Source: Methyloferula stellata AR4 (GTDB lineage Bacteria > Pseudomonadota > Alphaproteobacteria > Rhizobiales > Beijerinckiaceae). Taken from it: DNA of 64,000 nucleotides. Below, piece after piece: positions 16,313-25,024 of this stretch (position 1 is its first letter; each line of letters begins with the position of its first letter). The notes under the pieces were generated by a model. The model saw only the letters and a list, made by a program, of their open reading frames with translations, was not told where the DNA came from and did no database searches. A program made the position numbers and the translations under genes. The stretch spans positions 2,806,001-2,870,000 of the forward strand of contig NZ_ARWA01000001.1 of NCBI RefSeq assembly GCF_000385335.1, given 5' to 3'.

Positions 16313-16669
16313 ATGAAGCTGATCACATCTGGGCTGAGCGAAACCATGGCTGGCAAGGCCACCGCGTCACTTGCCGCGGCGCAAAAGGCCATCCGCGCGA
16401 CCATGCTCGATATCGCCATCTCCTACATTAATTATGCCGCGGTTCGTGAAAATGAGCGGCTCGAGCAACATCTTTGCAACGTCGAGAAACTCGAAGAACA
16501 GCTCGCTGATGAGGAGCTGCAAGCATCTGCAGACGAAGCTGCCAGATTGCTGCGGGAGCTTGCCAAGGCGAACGCTCTCTACGACAGCACCCATGCAAAA
16601 TGGGATCACTACATCGATAAATGGCAATGGCTCTGGAAGCAGCGCTACCCGCAGCAGAATGTCTCCTGA
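16313..16669 (+). CDS. Small coiled-coil hypothetical protein
   Basis: The 118-residue product is almost entirely helical, with heptad-like stretches (R-L-E-Q-H-L-C-N-V-E-K-L-E-E-Q-L) and a Trp-rich end (W-D-H-Y-I-D-K-W-Q-W-L-W-K). A strong ACAGGAGG ribosome site seven bases before the ATG supports it. It follows the sugar transferase by 28 bases and is likely co-transcribed. I do not recognise the family. Confidence 0.65.
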   Translation: MKLITSGLSETMAGKATASLAAAQKAIRATMLDIAISYINYAAVRENERLEQHLCNVEKLEEQLADEELQASADEAARLLRELAKANALYDSTHAKWDHYIDKWQWLWKQRYPQQNVS

Positions 16670-17216
16670 GCTACAGCCTCAAGCCTTCAGCTAACGTGAG
16701 TCATGAAGTCTGGAAGCATAGCCCCAAGTCTTTGCAGGTTCAGATCATGAAAGCCAATAGACCTGACATCGGCCGCCACGACAGCTATTAAGCCTTTAAG
16801 TCATTATACTTAGTCAGGCTGGCGAAAGCCGACTCTTCGAATTTGTGCATGGCCGCCCCCGAAGCGACCGCAAAGGAATGAAGAGCCCCGTCAGCCCAGC
16901 ACTGGTGGGGCTCTTTGTTCATCGCGCGAGCGGAATCCCGGCGGCCTTTCAGCTTAGGTTCATCGCAGGCTCTTAGATTTCACATCGCCAGTCCAGCCGG
17001 CGCAGATCCCCATGACCTTTTGCCTCGTCGGTTCCGGCCGGCGGGGCCTTTTTGTGCCTTTCCCAGGCCAAGGAGGCCGCTCCGCATGAGCAAACGCGGG
17101 TGCCGTCGGCCAGCCGCGCGCCGAAGCACATTAAAAGAAAACTTAATTGCAAGAGGACGGACCCACGCCAAATTTTAGACAGATCACGCCGCCGAAGTGG
17201 ATCGGAAAATATTGCC
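16670..17216. other. Intergenic region with a terminator-like hairpin
   Basis: There is no convincing gene in this stretch of about 550 bases. It contains the perfect nine-base stem at 16881-16915 and, near 17030-17060, a GC-rich run followed by TTTTT that could be a second stop signal. Confidence 0.5.
16881..16918 (+). terminator. Rho-independent terminator candidate
   Basis: AAGAGCCCC (16881-16889) pairs perfectly with GGGGCTCTT (16907-16915) around a 17-base loop and is followed by a short T-rich tail (TGTTC). The tail is weak, so termination strength is uncertain. It would serve the sugar transferase transcript. Confidence 0.55.
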
Positions 17217-17534
17217 ATGTCTCTTTTAAACAAAGCTGCGAGGATCATACGGACGGCATTCGTCATGAGCCTTCTTGCGGCCCTACCGCTCGCCAGTCAT
17301 GCACTCGCGCGTCCCTATGCGCCCGCGCTGTCATGCGAGAGGCTCAAAGGCATGATCCAGGCGAATGGCGCGATGGTCGTGAGCACCGGTCAATTCACCT
17401 TTGACCGGTTCGTTCGAGATCAAGGATTTTGCATGACCGATGAAATCACGGAACCGGCATGGGTGGTGTCGTCGAACAGTGCCGAGTGTTTCATCGGATA
17501 CACCTGCGGCGGCCGCGAGCCCAGCGGAAATTAG
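17217..17534 (+). CDS. Small secreted cysteine-containing protein
   Basis: The 105-residue product has a clear signal peptide (1 to about 31: basic start, V-M-S-L-L-A-A-L-P-L, then A-L-A cleavage). The mature part has four cysteines (contexts S-C-E, F-C-M, E-C-F and T-C-G) that could form two disulfides in the periplasm. I do not recognise the family. The ATG at 17217 is chosen because the hydrophobic signal starts there. The frame is open further upstream but without a signal or ribosome site. Confidence 0.65.
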   Translation: MSLLNKAARIIRTAFVMSLLAALPLASHALARPYAPALSCERLKGMIQANGAMVVSTGQFTFDRFVRDQGFCMTDEITEPAWVVSSNSAECFIGYTCGGREPSGN

Positions 17535-17539
17535 ATCGC

Positions 17540-17827
17540 TTATTGGGCTTCTCGGCGGCCGAAACTCACGACATTCGCGGCACACAGATTCGGTGCTTCG
17601 AATTCCGTGAGCATTGCCAACGCCTCGGCGATGAGGCTTTCCCCTACGTCCATTTCGTCTTCGGTGCTGGAAGAGGCCGTCCGCCTTGATCTGCCCAAAA
17701 GCTCTGCCTTCTGTCGCTCGAACTCGGCGCGCGTCAAAATTCCGCGCTTCAGCCGATTGGAAAGCTTGCGGAGCTCATCCGCCTTATGTCTTCCGCCAGC
17801 TTGAAGTTTGATGATGTCGCTTGGCAC
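17540..17827 (-). CDS. SHOCT-domain small protein
   Basis: The product has about 95 residues. The central helix-turn-helix-like stretch A-D-E-L-R-K-L-S-N-R-L-K-R-G-I-L-T-R-A-E-F-E-R-Q-K-A is the SHOCT pattern (short C-terminal domain), here near the N terminus. The GTG at 17827 is preferred because GAGGAGC lies six bases upstream. A TTG eight codons earlier has no such site. SHOCT segments are oligomerisation modules. The role here is unknown. Confidence 0.65.
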   Translation of the reverse strand: MPSDIIKLQAGGRHKADELRKLSNRLKRGILTRAEFERQKAELLGRSRRTASSSTEDEMDVGESLIAEALAMLTEFEAPNLCAANVVSFGRREAQ

Positions 17828-17945
17828 GGTGCGCTCCTCGGTCTTCGCCAAAGCTAAAGCGCGATTTGCAAGGTGGCTTTAAAAAGCCGCGTGCAATTTA
17901 GTCGATATTGAAAGTAAACGGTTAAGCGTTTCTCTCGGCGTGATG

Positions 17946-18428
17946 CTACTTGATCGCCGTGATCTCGATCTCTTGGCTGTTGACCGCGACGACATCGCCG
18001 ACGCTTTTGCCAATCAGCGCGCGCGCGACCGGAGAGACGTAGGAGATCGATCCGCTGGCGGGATCGGCCTCGTCCTCGCCGACGATCCGGAACACCTGCT
18101 TTCGACCGTCTTCGCGTTCGAACGTGACCTCATGACCGAAGCTCACAACATCGGCCTTGGGCGGCGGCGCTTTCACCTGGGCGCTTGCTACCCGCGCGGT
18201 GTAATAACGCAAGTCGCGCGCGGCAGGCGCCGCGGCCCGCCGCCGTTCGTTGATATCCTCGATCGTCTGAGCCGCGGCAACGGCGGCTCTCGCCGTGGCT
18301 ATGGCTGTCTTCAGAAGCTCCAAGCCGGCGGGGGTCACGAAATTCGGATGCGGCGAGATGACCCGGTCTGGAAGCTCGACCTCTGCCGCTGTTTCGGCGC
18401 TTTCCTCACGCGTGAACGCTACGCTCAT
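17946..18428 (-). CDS. GreA/GreB-family protein
   Basis: The 160-residue product has an N-terminal helical hairpin (about 30-75) and a C-terminal FKBP-like domain (about 85-158). The C-terminal motifs V-S-F-G-H-E-V-T-F, Y-V-S-P-V-A-R-A-L-I-G-K-S-V-G-D-V-V are typical of GreA-family factors. GreA relieves backtracked RNA polymerase by stimulating transcript cleavage. This one keeps a P-H-P-N-F-V-T-P-A-G-L start. Its coiled coil is short and lacks an obvious acidic D/E pair at the tip, so it may be a paralogue with another function. A GGAAGGA site precedes the ATG. Confidence 0.8.
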   Translation of the reverse strand: MSVAFTREESAETAAEVELPDRVISPHPNFVTPAGLELLKTAIATARAAVAAAQTIEDINERRRAAAPAARDLRYYTARVASAQVKAPPPKADVVSFGHEVTFEREDGRKQVFRIVGEDEADPASGSISYVSPVARALIGKSVGDVVAVNSQEIEITAIK

Positions 18429-18506
18429 GTCTATCCTTCCAATGCCGAAGCGAGGCCAATCTCATGCAACGATTGAAGGGTCCAAATGGCTCCCTTCGAT
18501 CGTGGA

Positions 18507-18899
18507 TTATCGGCCGGTGACGCCGCCGCGGTCGACGCGATTACGCAAGGCGTGCAACCGGGTCTCCATTTTGTCGCGAATGCATTCATTGATGGCAGGG
18601 CCCGGATGCGCACTATGATGCGAGGCCCAGCCGCAGCCGCTGCGTTGTTTTATAAAGGCGAGCTGGCTTTGCGCGAGCCCATGGCGGTCATCGCCTGAAA
18701 ATTCTGCCAGTCCGCGATCGTAGAGCGCGGCGATCTCACGGTCCATGGCGACGAATTCGGGCGACTCGCAGATCGTCTTTTCGATCGTCGTCGACGCTTT
18801 TTTGCAATTGATGGGCGGTGTCGCGGCACACGCGGGCACCGCCGCCGAAAAACACGCCCCAGCCGTGAAAGCGAATGCAAGAATCCTTCTAGCTTTCAT
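18507..18899 (-). CDS. LprI-like (DUF1311) secreted protein
   Basis: The product has about 130 residues. Residues 1 to about 26 are a signal peptide. The mature part has the lysozyme-inhibitor LprI pattern: P-P-I-N-C-K-K-A-S-T-T-I-E-K-T-I-C, then L-A-Q-S-Q-L-A-F-I-K-Q-R, a C-G-W and a final I-N-E-C-I. Four cysteines suggest two disulfides in the periplasm. The start chosen is the ATG at 18899, preceded by AAGGA, rather than an in-frame site 13 codons upstream. Confidence 0.75.
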   Translation of the reverse strand: MKARRILAFAFTAGACFSAAVPACAATPPINCKKASTTIEKTICESPEFVAMDREIAALYDRGLAEFSGDDRHGLAQSQLAFIKQRSGCGWASHHSAHPGPAINECIRDKMETRLHALRNRVDRGGVTGR

Positions 18900-18934
18900 T
18901 CCCCAATCCTTGTGATCAGCGGTGTCGATGGGTC

Positions 18935-21046
18935 TCACTCTAACGCAGGATAGATCGCGTGCAATGAGAGAGCAGGGTGAAAAAAGCGATCATCGCGGAG
19001 GCGATGAATCCACCTCGTGCGAAAATACATATGTTCCCGGCCATACGTCTTGTCTGGATGCAGGACGATGCCGCGCGACGCGGATTCCCTGTGGATGAGC
19101 ACCGACTCCGGAACGAAGACAGTCGCCCATCCGTGTTCCGCCAACCGCAAGCAGAGGTCTATATCGTTGAGCTCGACCGGCAAATTCACGGCGTCGAAAC
19201 CGCTCACCGCATCGAACTTGCGCTTCTCCACGGCGAGGCAGGCAGCGGTGACCGACGAAACCTCATGCGGCACACGCAATCGCCCGAGATAGCCTGGGTC
19301 GTCTTTTGGCAAGGTTCTTTCAAAGTGACCGGCGCGGCCACCCATGCCGAGCACGACGCCCGCATGTTGCACGCGCCCGTTTGGATAGAGCAATTTTGCA
19401 CCAACGGCGCCGACGCCCGGCCGCTGCGCCCAGTGAAGCAATGGCTCGAGCCACGTCTCGTCGATGATTTCCGTATCGTTGTTCAGAAACATGAGCACCG
19501 GCGCGAGGGCTTCTGCCGCCGCATCATTGCAAAAACTGGCGAAATTGAATGCCCCCGGACGCGATATCACGCGGAAGTGCGGCTCATGCGCCAATTGGTC
19601 GAGCAGACGGCGCGCTTGGCTTTGTTCGGTTCCATTATCGACGACGATGATCTCGATACCGTCCAGGCATGTCTTCCTCCGAAGGCTTTCGACACAGGTG
19701 CTGAGAAGATCGAATCTGTCCTTTGTCGGAATGATGAGGGTCGCGCGCGGAGAGAACCCCGAAGCGATGCTCACACGCCCGCTTTTTTCGGTGTGTGGCG
19801 CATGGGCGTAAGCCGGGGGTGCGCCACGCCGGGATCGCATGACCCGCCTGATGTGTGCGACCTCGGCCTTTAACCGCGTCTCGCCGGACAGGTTTTCAGC
19901 CGGCCGCAGCCATTCGATCGCGCTTGGCATACGCTCTTTCAGAAAGCAGACACGAAAAAACGTCGCCGTGCCGGTGAGACCCATGCCGACGGCGGCGCTC
20001 CAATCCGGTCTGAGCTGCGGAGCGAAATGGCGGCCGTCTTTGCCGACGAACTCCTCATCTCCGTAGAAAATATCCGTCTTCGAATGGCGGCTGCCCATTT
20101 CGACAAAGACGGGAAGTGAATAGGCCGGAATTGAATCAGACATCGCAATGGGCGCTATGAAATCATCGTCCGACAGACCGTGGAGCAAGTCCGCGCCAAG
20201 CCGATCCGGCGAAATGATCGCAAGCTTCGTGCTCAAGCCGGCGTCTTGCCGCGCGGAAAATGCGAAGTCCTTCGATGGCGCGACAATAGCAATCGACCAG
20301 TTCGGATAGGATTGAGTATCAAGTTCCGACAGAAGGCGTGTTACGTCCGCAGCGCTTGCGCCGTCTGGAAAGCCGAGAAACCTGACATGCGGCCCGCGGG
20401 TCCAATCCGTTCTTGGAACATCGAATTGATCGAGGTCGAGTTGCCTCGTTCTCCGTTCGCGCCATTCATTGTAAGTTGCGAAACTTTGTGCCGAGAGCGC
20501 CTTCTTAAATTCCACTTTTGCAAAATGGCGAAGCCCAATGAGTTCGGCGCCGATGCCGAGCAGGCAATGGCGGGCATTTTGCCGGAGCGCACGCCAGAGC
20601 ATCTGGGCCTGTGAGAGCGTGGCAAAATGATCGATCGCAAAGCTGAAGGGACCCGCGCGATTGGTCGGCGATATCCAAATCTCGCGCGTGTCTTTCGGGA
20701 TATATCCGATCCAAATGGCCCGGCCGAATAAGGCGCCGGGCAGAATTTCATCGTGGTAGGCATCTCTCGAAAAACATCGCAGCACCGGCCGGGCCAAGGG
20801 ATCGAAGAAACCCGTCGCGTATTGGAGTTCGATCCAGCAGCCGTGCGGCACGGGAGACTCAAAGTCGAGACGCAGCCAGGGTTCATCGCAGAGGGCCGAA
20901 TATGATTTTTCATCCTGCTCGACATCCCGGGCGGCGCTCAACCCTACAATTGGAAAGCCGCTATGCGTCATGACCATGCGCTCATCCAACGGTCCGGCGT
21001 GCGAAAACCGAAAATGAAGGTCCGTTTGGATGAGCGGGTTCGTCAT
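18935..21046 (-). CDS. Large GT2 glycosyltransferase
   Basis: The 703-residue product has an N-terminal beta-rich region (about 1-190), a degenerate GT2-like segment (about 205-330) and an intact C-terminal GT2 domain (about 430-690). The GT2 domain has L-I-I-P-T-K-D-R, V-V-D-N-G-T, the metal-binding N-N-D-T-E, and the L-N-D-I-D-L-C-L-R-L region. The A-K-L-L-Y-P-N-G-R-V-Q-H-A-G block is shared with the gene at 21938. It should add sugars to a surface polysaccharide. Its 5' end overlaps the methyltransferase gene by 65 bases, indicating an operon with it and the GT2 gene upstream. Confidence 0.88.
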   Translation of the reverse strand: MTNPLIQTDLHFRFSHAGPLDERMVMTHSGFPIVGLSAARDVEQDEKSYSALCDEPWLRLDFESPVPHGCWIELQYATGFFDPLARPVLRCFSRDAYHDEILPGALFGRAIWIGYIPKDTREIWISPTNRAGPFSFAIDHFATLSQAQMLWRALRQNARHCLLGIGAELIGLRHFAKVEFKKALSAQSFATYNEWRERRTRQLDLDQFDVPRTDWTRGPHVRFLGFPDGASAADVTRLLSELDTQSYPNWSIAIVAPSKDFAFSARQDAGLSTKLAIISPDRLGADLLHGLSDDDFIAPIAMSDSIPAYSLPVFVEMGSRHSKTDIFYGDEEFVGKDGRHFAPQLRPDWSAAVGMGLTGTATFFRVCFLKERMPSAIEWLRPAENLSGETRLKAEVAHIRRVMRSRRGAPPAYAHAPHTEKSGRVSIASGFSPRATLIIPTKDRFDLLSTCVESLRRKTCLDGIEIIVVDNGTEQSQARRLLDQLAHEPHFRVISRPGAFNFASFCNDAAAEALAPVLMFLNNDTEIIDETWLEPLLHWAQRPGVGAVGAKLLYPNGRVQHAGVVLGMGGRAGHFERTLPKDDPGYLGRLRVPHEVSSVTAACLAVEKRKFDAVSGFDAVNLPVELNDIDLCLRLAEHGWATVFVPESVLIHRESASRGIVLHPDKTYGREHMYFRTRWIHRLRDDRFFHPALSLHAIYPALE

Positions 21047-21863
21047 GCGCTATTCGTATATCGGCAAATCCGAGCGCTTTTATGATAGACAAGATGTCGT
21101 CCTTCTCCATCCAGCAATGAAGATCATGCATCCCGCCGCAGAACGCCTTGTTGCGCCAAGCCCCATGGTAGCTGCGCTTGTGAAAGCGGACCTTCATACC
21201 GTGCCGCTCCTGCGTCTGGGCAGGGCCGACAAAAGCTTGCCGCCTTGGGTCGCCGACCGGCATGGCATCGTCGTTCGCATAATGCGTCCAAAGATAGAAG
21301 GCATCGGTCTTTTGCGCGATCAGTTCCAGCAGGCGCACGGGATCCTGCATATGATAGAGAACTCCAGACGCAATGATGAAGTCGTAATGGTCTTGCCTCT
21401 GGTCCAGCCAATCGGTGAAGTCGCCTAGAAAAAACTTCGCATGTTCGAGACAAAGAAGCTCCTTGACGACAAGGCAGCGCAAGAACGAGAGCTTGTTCGC
21501 TTCGATCGAATGGATGGTGCCGGCGCCGCTGCGCTCGAGGAGATAGGTATGCGCGGCTTCGAGCGGTCCGAGTTCGAGGATCTTGCGCCCCTCGACCGAG
21601 CCGAACTGCTCGATCGCCCAGATGATCCTTGGATCATTGTAGAAAGCGCCAATTCCGGCCATCGCGCCGACGTGATCGGGAAGCGCATGGTTCCAGCCGG
21701 GGAGGGCGTCGACGGCATTTTGTGCGCTCGGCATGCCGGTCGCATATTCGTCGAGCACGGCGCCATGATCGTCGCCGTTGCGGGTCGCTTTTCCATCCAT
21801 CGTTCGGTCGATCACGTCGGCAGCCTTGCGCAGCCCGCGGGTCATGAGCCGTGTCAGTGACAA
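20982..21863 (-). CDS. Class I SAM-dependent methyltransferase
   Basis: The 293-residue product has a Rossmann-type methyltransferase core. Motif I is I-L-E-L-G-P-L-E-A (about 96-104), followed by S-I-E-A-N. Then come D-F-I-I-A-S-G-V-L-Y-H and the region around L-E-L-I-A-Q-K. It may methylate a sugar, because it sits between two glycosyltransferase genes and overlaps one. The substrate is not visible. The start is TTG with a strong GGGGAGAG six bases upstream. An ATG six codons later is possible. Confidence 0.8.
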   Translation of the reverse strand: MSLTRLMTRGLRKAADVIDRTMDGKATRNGDDHGAVLDEYATGMPSAQNAVDALPGWNHALPDHVGAMAGIGAFYNDPRIIWAIEQFGSVEGRKILELGPLEAAHTYLLERSGAGTIHSIEANKLSFLRCLVVKELLCLEHAKFFLGDFTDWLDQRQDHYDFIIASGVLYHMQDPVRLLELIAQKTDAFYLWTHYANDDAMPVGDPRRQAFVGPAQTQERHGMKVRFHKRSYHGAWRNKAFCGGMHDLHCWMEKDDILSIIKALGFADIRIAHDEPAHPNGPSFSVFARRTVG

Positions 21864-21937
21864 TAAACTCTCCCCGTCTCAGTCAGCCGCCCATGACATA
21901 TCGGACGGCTGCAAGCACGAAAGGTTGGAATGAGGAC

Positions 21938-23992
21938 TCATCGCGCGCCCGGGAGCTGTTTTAGAAAAACCGGCTTTGGCTCCGAGTGATGCTTCGAATA
22001 CCAGGGATTGAACGCGCGATCTTCAAATATGTCGGTCCGATGCCGGGTTCGCAAGCTTTGTTGATCCTTGCGAAACCGTGCGATCTTATCGGGGGCTTCG
22101 TCGCTGCCGCGCGATGCGGATTCGTGATGAAGAAGCGTCGCGAAAGGCGTCCAGACAACCCGAAATCCTTGCGTTATGGCGCGCAGGCAATAATCCACAT
22201 CATTATAGGCGATTCCGAAAGTCGTCTCGTCGAAGAGCCCGACTCGTTCGATGCATGAACGGGTGATGAGCATGCACGCCGCGGTTACCGCCGACAGGGA
22301 TTGGCGAACCCGCAGGCGGCCCATCGGCCCCGGGAAACTCTCGTTGCGCCCGATGAACCAATGTCCCGCAAGGCCGCCCAGCCCGGCGATGACGCCGGCA
22401 TGCTGGAGCGTTCCATTGGGATAGAGCAATTTAGCGCCTACGATTCCGGTTCCGGGATAATCGAGGCAAGAGACCATTTCCTTGAGCCAATTGCCATGCA
22501 GGATCTCGATGTCATTGTTCAGAAGCAGGATCAGATCGCCCTTTGCCAATCCGATGCCGCGATTGACCGAGCTGGAAAAATTGAAGTGCTCTTCCTTGAT
22601 CGACGCCGTAAATTCAATTCCGCTGCGGCGATAGTTCTCATAAAGCGCCAAGACTTCGGGGCTTTTCGAGCCATTGTCGACGACAATGATCTCCAAGGCT
22701 GGATAGTCGGTCTTCGCCGTCAAGCCCTCAAGAAGCTTGGAGACGAGTAGCAAGGCGTCGCGATTGGGGATGATGACCGAAACGAGCGGCCATTCGGTGC
22801 GCTCCAAGTCAAATCGCAGGCGATGGAGATCGGCCGCGAGGGCAGGGCCAACCTGCGCGGGCCGCGCGTCTGTTGCATAAGCTTCTCCAATGGCGCGGCG
22901 CGCATTTGCCGTCGCACTCTCCAAATGTTTCGTCGAGAAACTGCCGCCGTGCCGGCGCCAGAGATAGGCGGGATAGGGCAAATGCAGAATCTCGCTGGCG
23001 CGCAGCCCGGCCGTGTAGCGGAGAAGAAGATCGTAATCTTGCGATCCTTGAAATCCGTCGCGCAGGCCGCCGATTTTCAAAACGCGGCTCCGGCGATAGA
23101 GAGAAAGGTGATTGATATAATTGACACCAGATAGCAGCACCTCGTCCCAGGCAGGCTTCAGGAAATAGTCGACGGGCCTGAGACGGCCATTGGCGATGAT
23201 CTCGTCGGTATAAAGAAACTGGCATTCGGGCGCGCTGCCAAGGGCCTTGGCGATCTGCAAAACCGCGAATGGCGCCAAGGCGTCATCATGATCGAGAAGC
23301 CCAACCCAGGCTCCGGCAGCGCGGGCAATCCCCTGATTGGTCGCTGCGGCTATGCCGTGATTTTCCGCGCTCCTCACGGTCGTCAAGCCCGGCGTAGCGG
23401 CAATCTTATCCAACCAAGCACGCGTTTCGGGTGAGGTTGAACCGTCATCGCTCAGGATGAGTTCGCAGAGTTCGCTGGGCTGGCTCAAAAAGGAGGCCAA
23501 TAAATCGTCGAGATGTTTTTGCTTCGTGTTGAAGATGGGCACCACGAATGAAATCAAAGGACCATGCCCGGTCTCGGGTCTCGCTTGTGCCTGTCGAACG
23601 GATTGCTCCGCGGCCAGTCTGACAACGTGGCGGAAATGCGAGGCGATGCTTCGCCGAAACGGGAAGCGAAAGCCGGTGAAGGCGACGCGCAATATCCAAC
23701 GTTTTCGTTTAAAAGAGCGGGCTCTACGCTGCGCTTTCGCAGAGATGCCGGATGGGCGCGAAGGCGGGCTGTCGCTTAAATCTTCAAGCTCGCCTTGGCT
23801 AAAGTTGCGAGGCCTGTAAATGCGCCCTTCTTGGCGTCCGTGCAGCAGCCAGTGAAAGGCGCCCGACTCGACTTTGCCGTCTCGGACCGCCCCGGCCACA
23901 TCGGCATTGAGACGGAGATAGCCTTCTTCATCGAAGTCATCCGGGAGCTCGTCAAAACTCACCCGCTTCAGACTGATGGAAAGAAAGCTCAT
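21938..23992 (-). CDS. Double-domain GT2 glycosyltransferase with N-terminal EGR-type repeat
   Basis: The product has about 684 residues. An N-terminal repeat unit (about 15-57: Y-L-R-L-N-A-D-V, H-W-L-L-H-G, Q-E-G-R) is of the kind also found in the proteins at 35846 and 39839. Two GT2 domains follow. The first (about 145-360) has V-V-P-I-F-N-T, D-D-G-S-T and D-H-D-D. The second (about 405-660) has V-I-I-P-N-R-D, V-V-D-N-G-S, N-N-D-I and N-D-V-D-Y-C-L-R. It likely builds the capsule backbone. The ATG at 23992 is chosen, but neither it nor an upstream TTG (24025) has a strong ribosome site. Confidence 0.88.
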   Translation of the reverse strand: MSFLSISLKRVSFDELPDDFDEEGYLRLNADVAGAVRDGKVESGAFHWLLHGRQEGRIYRPRNFSQGELEDLSDSPPSRPSGISAKAQRRARSFKRKRWILRVAFTGFRFPFRRSIASHFRHVVRLAAEQSVRQAQARPETGHGPLISFVVPIFNTKQKHLDDLLASFLSQPSELCELILSDDGSTSPETRAWLDKIAATPGLTTVRSAENHGIAAATNQGIARAAGAWVGLLDHDDALAPFAVLQIAKALGSAPECQFLYTDEIIANGRLRPVDYFLKPAWDEVLLSGVNYINHLSLYRRSRVLKIGGLRDGFQGSQDYDLLLRYTAGLRASEILHLPYPAYLWRRHGGSFSTKHLESATANARRAIGEAYATDARPAQVGPALAADLHRLRFDLERTEWPLVSVIIPNRDALLLVSKLLEGLTAKTDYPALEIIVVDNGSKSPEVLALYENYRRSGIEFTASIKEEHFNFSSSVNRGIGLAKGDLILLLNNDIEILHGNWLKEMVSCLDYPGTGIVGAKLLYPNGTLQHAGVIAGLGGLAGHWFIGRNESFPGPMGRLRVRQSLSAVTAACMLITRSCIERVGLFDETTFGIAYNDVDYCLRAITQGFRVVWTPFATLLHHESASRGSDEAPDKIARFRKDQQSLRTRHRTDIFEDRAFNPWYSKHHSEPKPVFLKQLPGAR

Positions 23993-24315
23993 AGGGCGCC
24001 ATTTTGCCGAGCGTGACAGCGTCAAGTTATACGGCCCGGGGCCCGATTCCGCAATTTGAGCGGACGCAGCCCAGTTGCGACGTAGAAAGACTTTTCTCCT
24101 GATTTGAGAATATATTCAAGAATACCCGCGATATTTTTGGTATATTGCTGCGTCATCTGAGGAGCATAGAAGACATCGTTTAAATATATCGAGGCGCGAT
24201 TCTGGCCTTTTAGCCGGAAAAACTATTCACCGTATCCGTAATTTTGTTCAACTTCCCTAAAGTTGTTCGGCGAAGCAATCGGCTTTATCCTTACAAAAAT
24301 GCTAGCCGTAATTCG
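23993..24315. promoter_or_regulatory. Divergent intergenic region between GT2 operon and kpsT
   Basis: This region of about 320 bases is AT-rich around 24100-24260, with TATATTC, TATTTTTGGTATAT and TAAATATAT stretches. It separates two divergent transcription units, so promoters for both are expected here. I could not single out a convincing -35/-10 pair. Confidence 0.4.
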
Positions 24316-24969
24316 ATGATTCAGCTCGATCGCATATTCAAATTCTACCGGACGGAAGGGCATGTCAAAATCGTCCTCGACCATGTGTCGACCGTCTTCG
24401 AAAGCGGCCGTTCTTACGGGCTGATGGGCGTGAACGGCGCGGGCAAATCGACGACGCTGCGGCTCATCGCGGGGACCGAGTTGCCAAATTCAGGCCGGAT
24501 TCGCCGCTCCGTTCGCGTCTCTTGGCCGCTCGGTTTTGCGGGAGGATTTCATCCGTTGATGACAGGCCGGGAAAACATCAAATTCGTTGCCAGAGCCTAT
24601 GGCGAAGATATCCGCAAAGTCATCGACTTCGTCGAAGATTTTTCCGAACTCGGCGATTATGTCGACGTGCCGGTCAGGACCTATTCGTCGGGCATGATGG
24701 CGCGTCTCGCTTTTGGGCTTTCGATGGCGATCGATTTCGATTGCTATCTCATCGATGAGATCACAGCCGTCGGCGACACGCGCTTCCAGGCGAAATGCAG
24801 GGATGCCTTCAACAGGCGCCGCGAAAACTCCGATCTCATTATGGTCTCGCATTCCATGCAGACGATAAAGGACTATTGCGACCGGGGAGCCGTTGTCGTG
24901 GATGGTCAAATCATAGCGTTCGAATCCGTCGACAAAGCGATCGAGGCCTATAACCGTTTGAACCGTTGA
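24316..24969 (+). CDS. kpsT: Capsule ABC exporter ATPase KpsT
   Basis: The 217-residue product is the ATP-binding subunit of a capsule exporter. It has Walker A G-V-N-G-A-G-K-S-T (about 40-48), signature Y-S-S-G-M-M-A-R-L and Walker B L-I-D-E-I-T-A-V-G-D, characteristic of the KpsT/Wzt family. The length equals KpsT, and it lacks the C-terminal carbohydrate-binding domain of Wzt, so export should not depend on a terminal sugar cap. The start is ATG at 24316 (M-I-Q-L-D). The partner permease, KpsM, lies 9 kb away at 33656. Confidence 0.93.
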   Translation: MIQLDRIFKFYRTEGHVKIVLDHVSTVFESGRSYGLMGVNGAGKSTTLRLIAGTELPNSGRIRRSVRVSWPLGFAGGFHPLMTGRENIKFVARAYGEDIRKVIDFVEDFSELGDYVDVPVRTYSSGMMARLAFGLSMAIDFDCYLIDEITAVGDTRFQAKCRDAFNRRRENSDLIMVSHSMQTIKDYCDRGAVVVDGQIIAFESVDKAIEAYNRLNR

Positions 24970-25024
24970 GGCTCTCAATTTTCAGGGGCGCAATCCGTCC
25001 GGCCACAGTGCCGCCAAGGAAACG

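Noticed and set aside
18977-19873. Long plus frame opposite the large GT2 gene
   Set aside because: The minus strand has clear GT2 motifs across this stretch.
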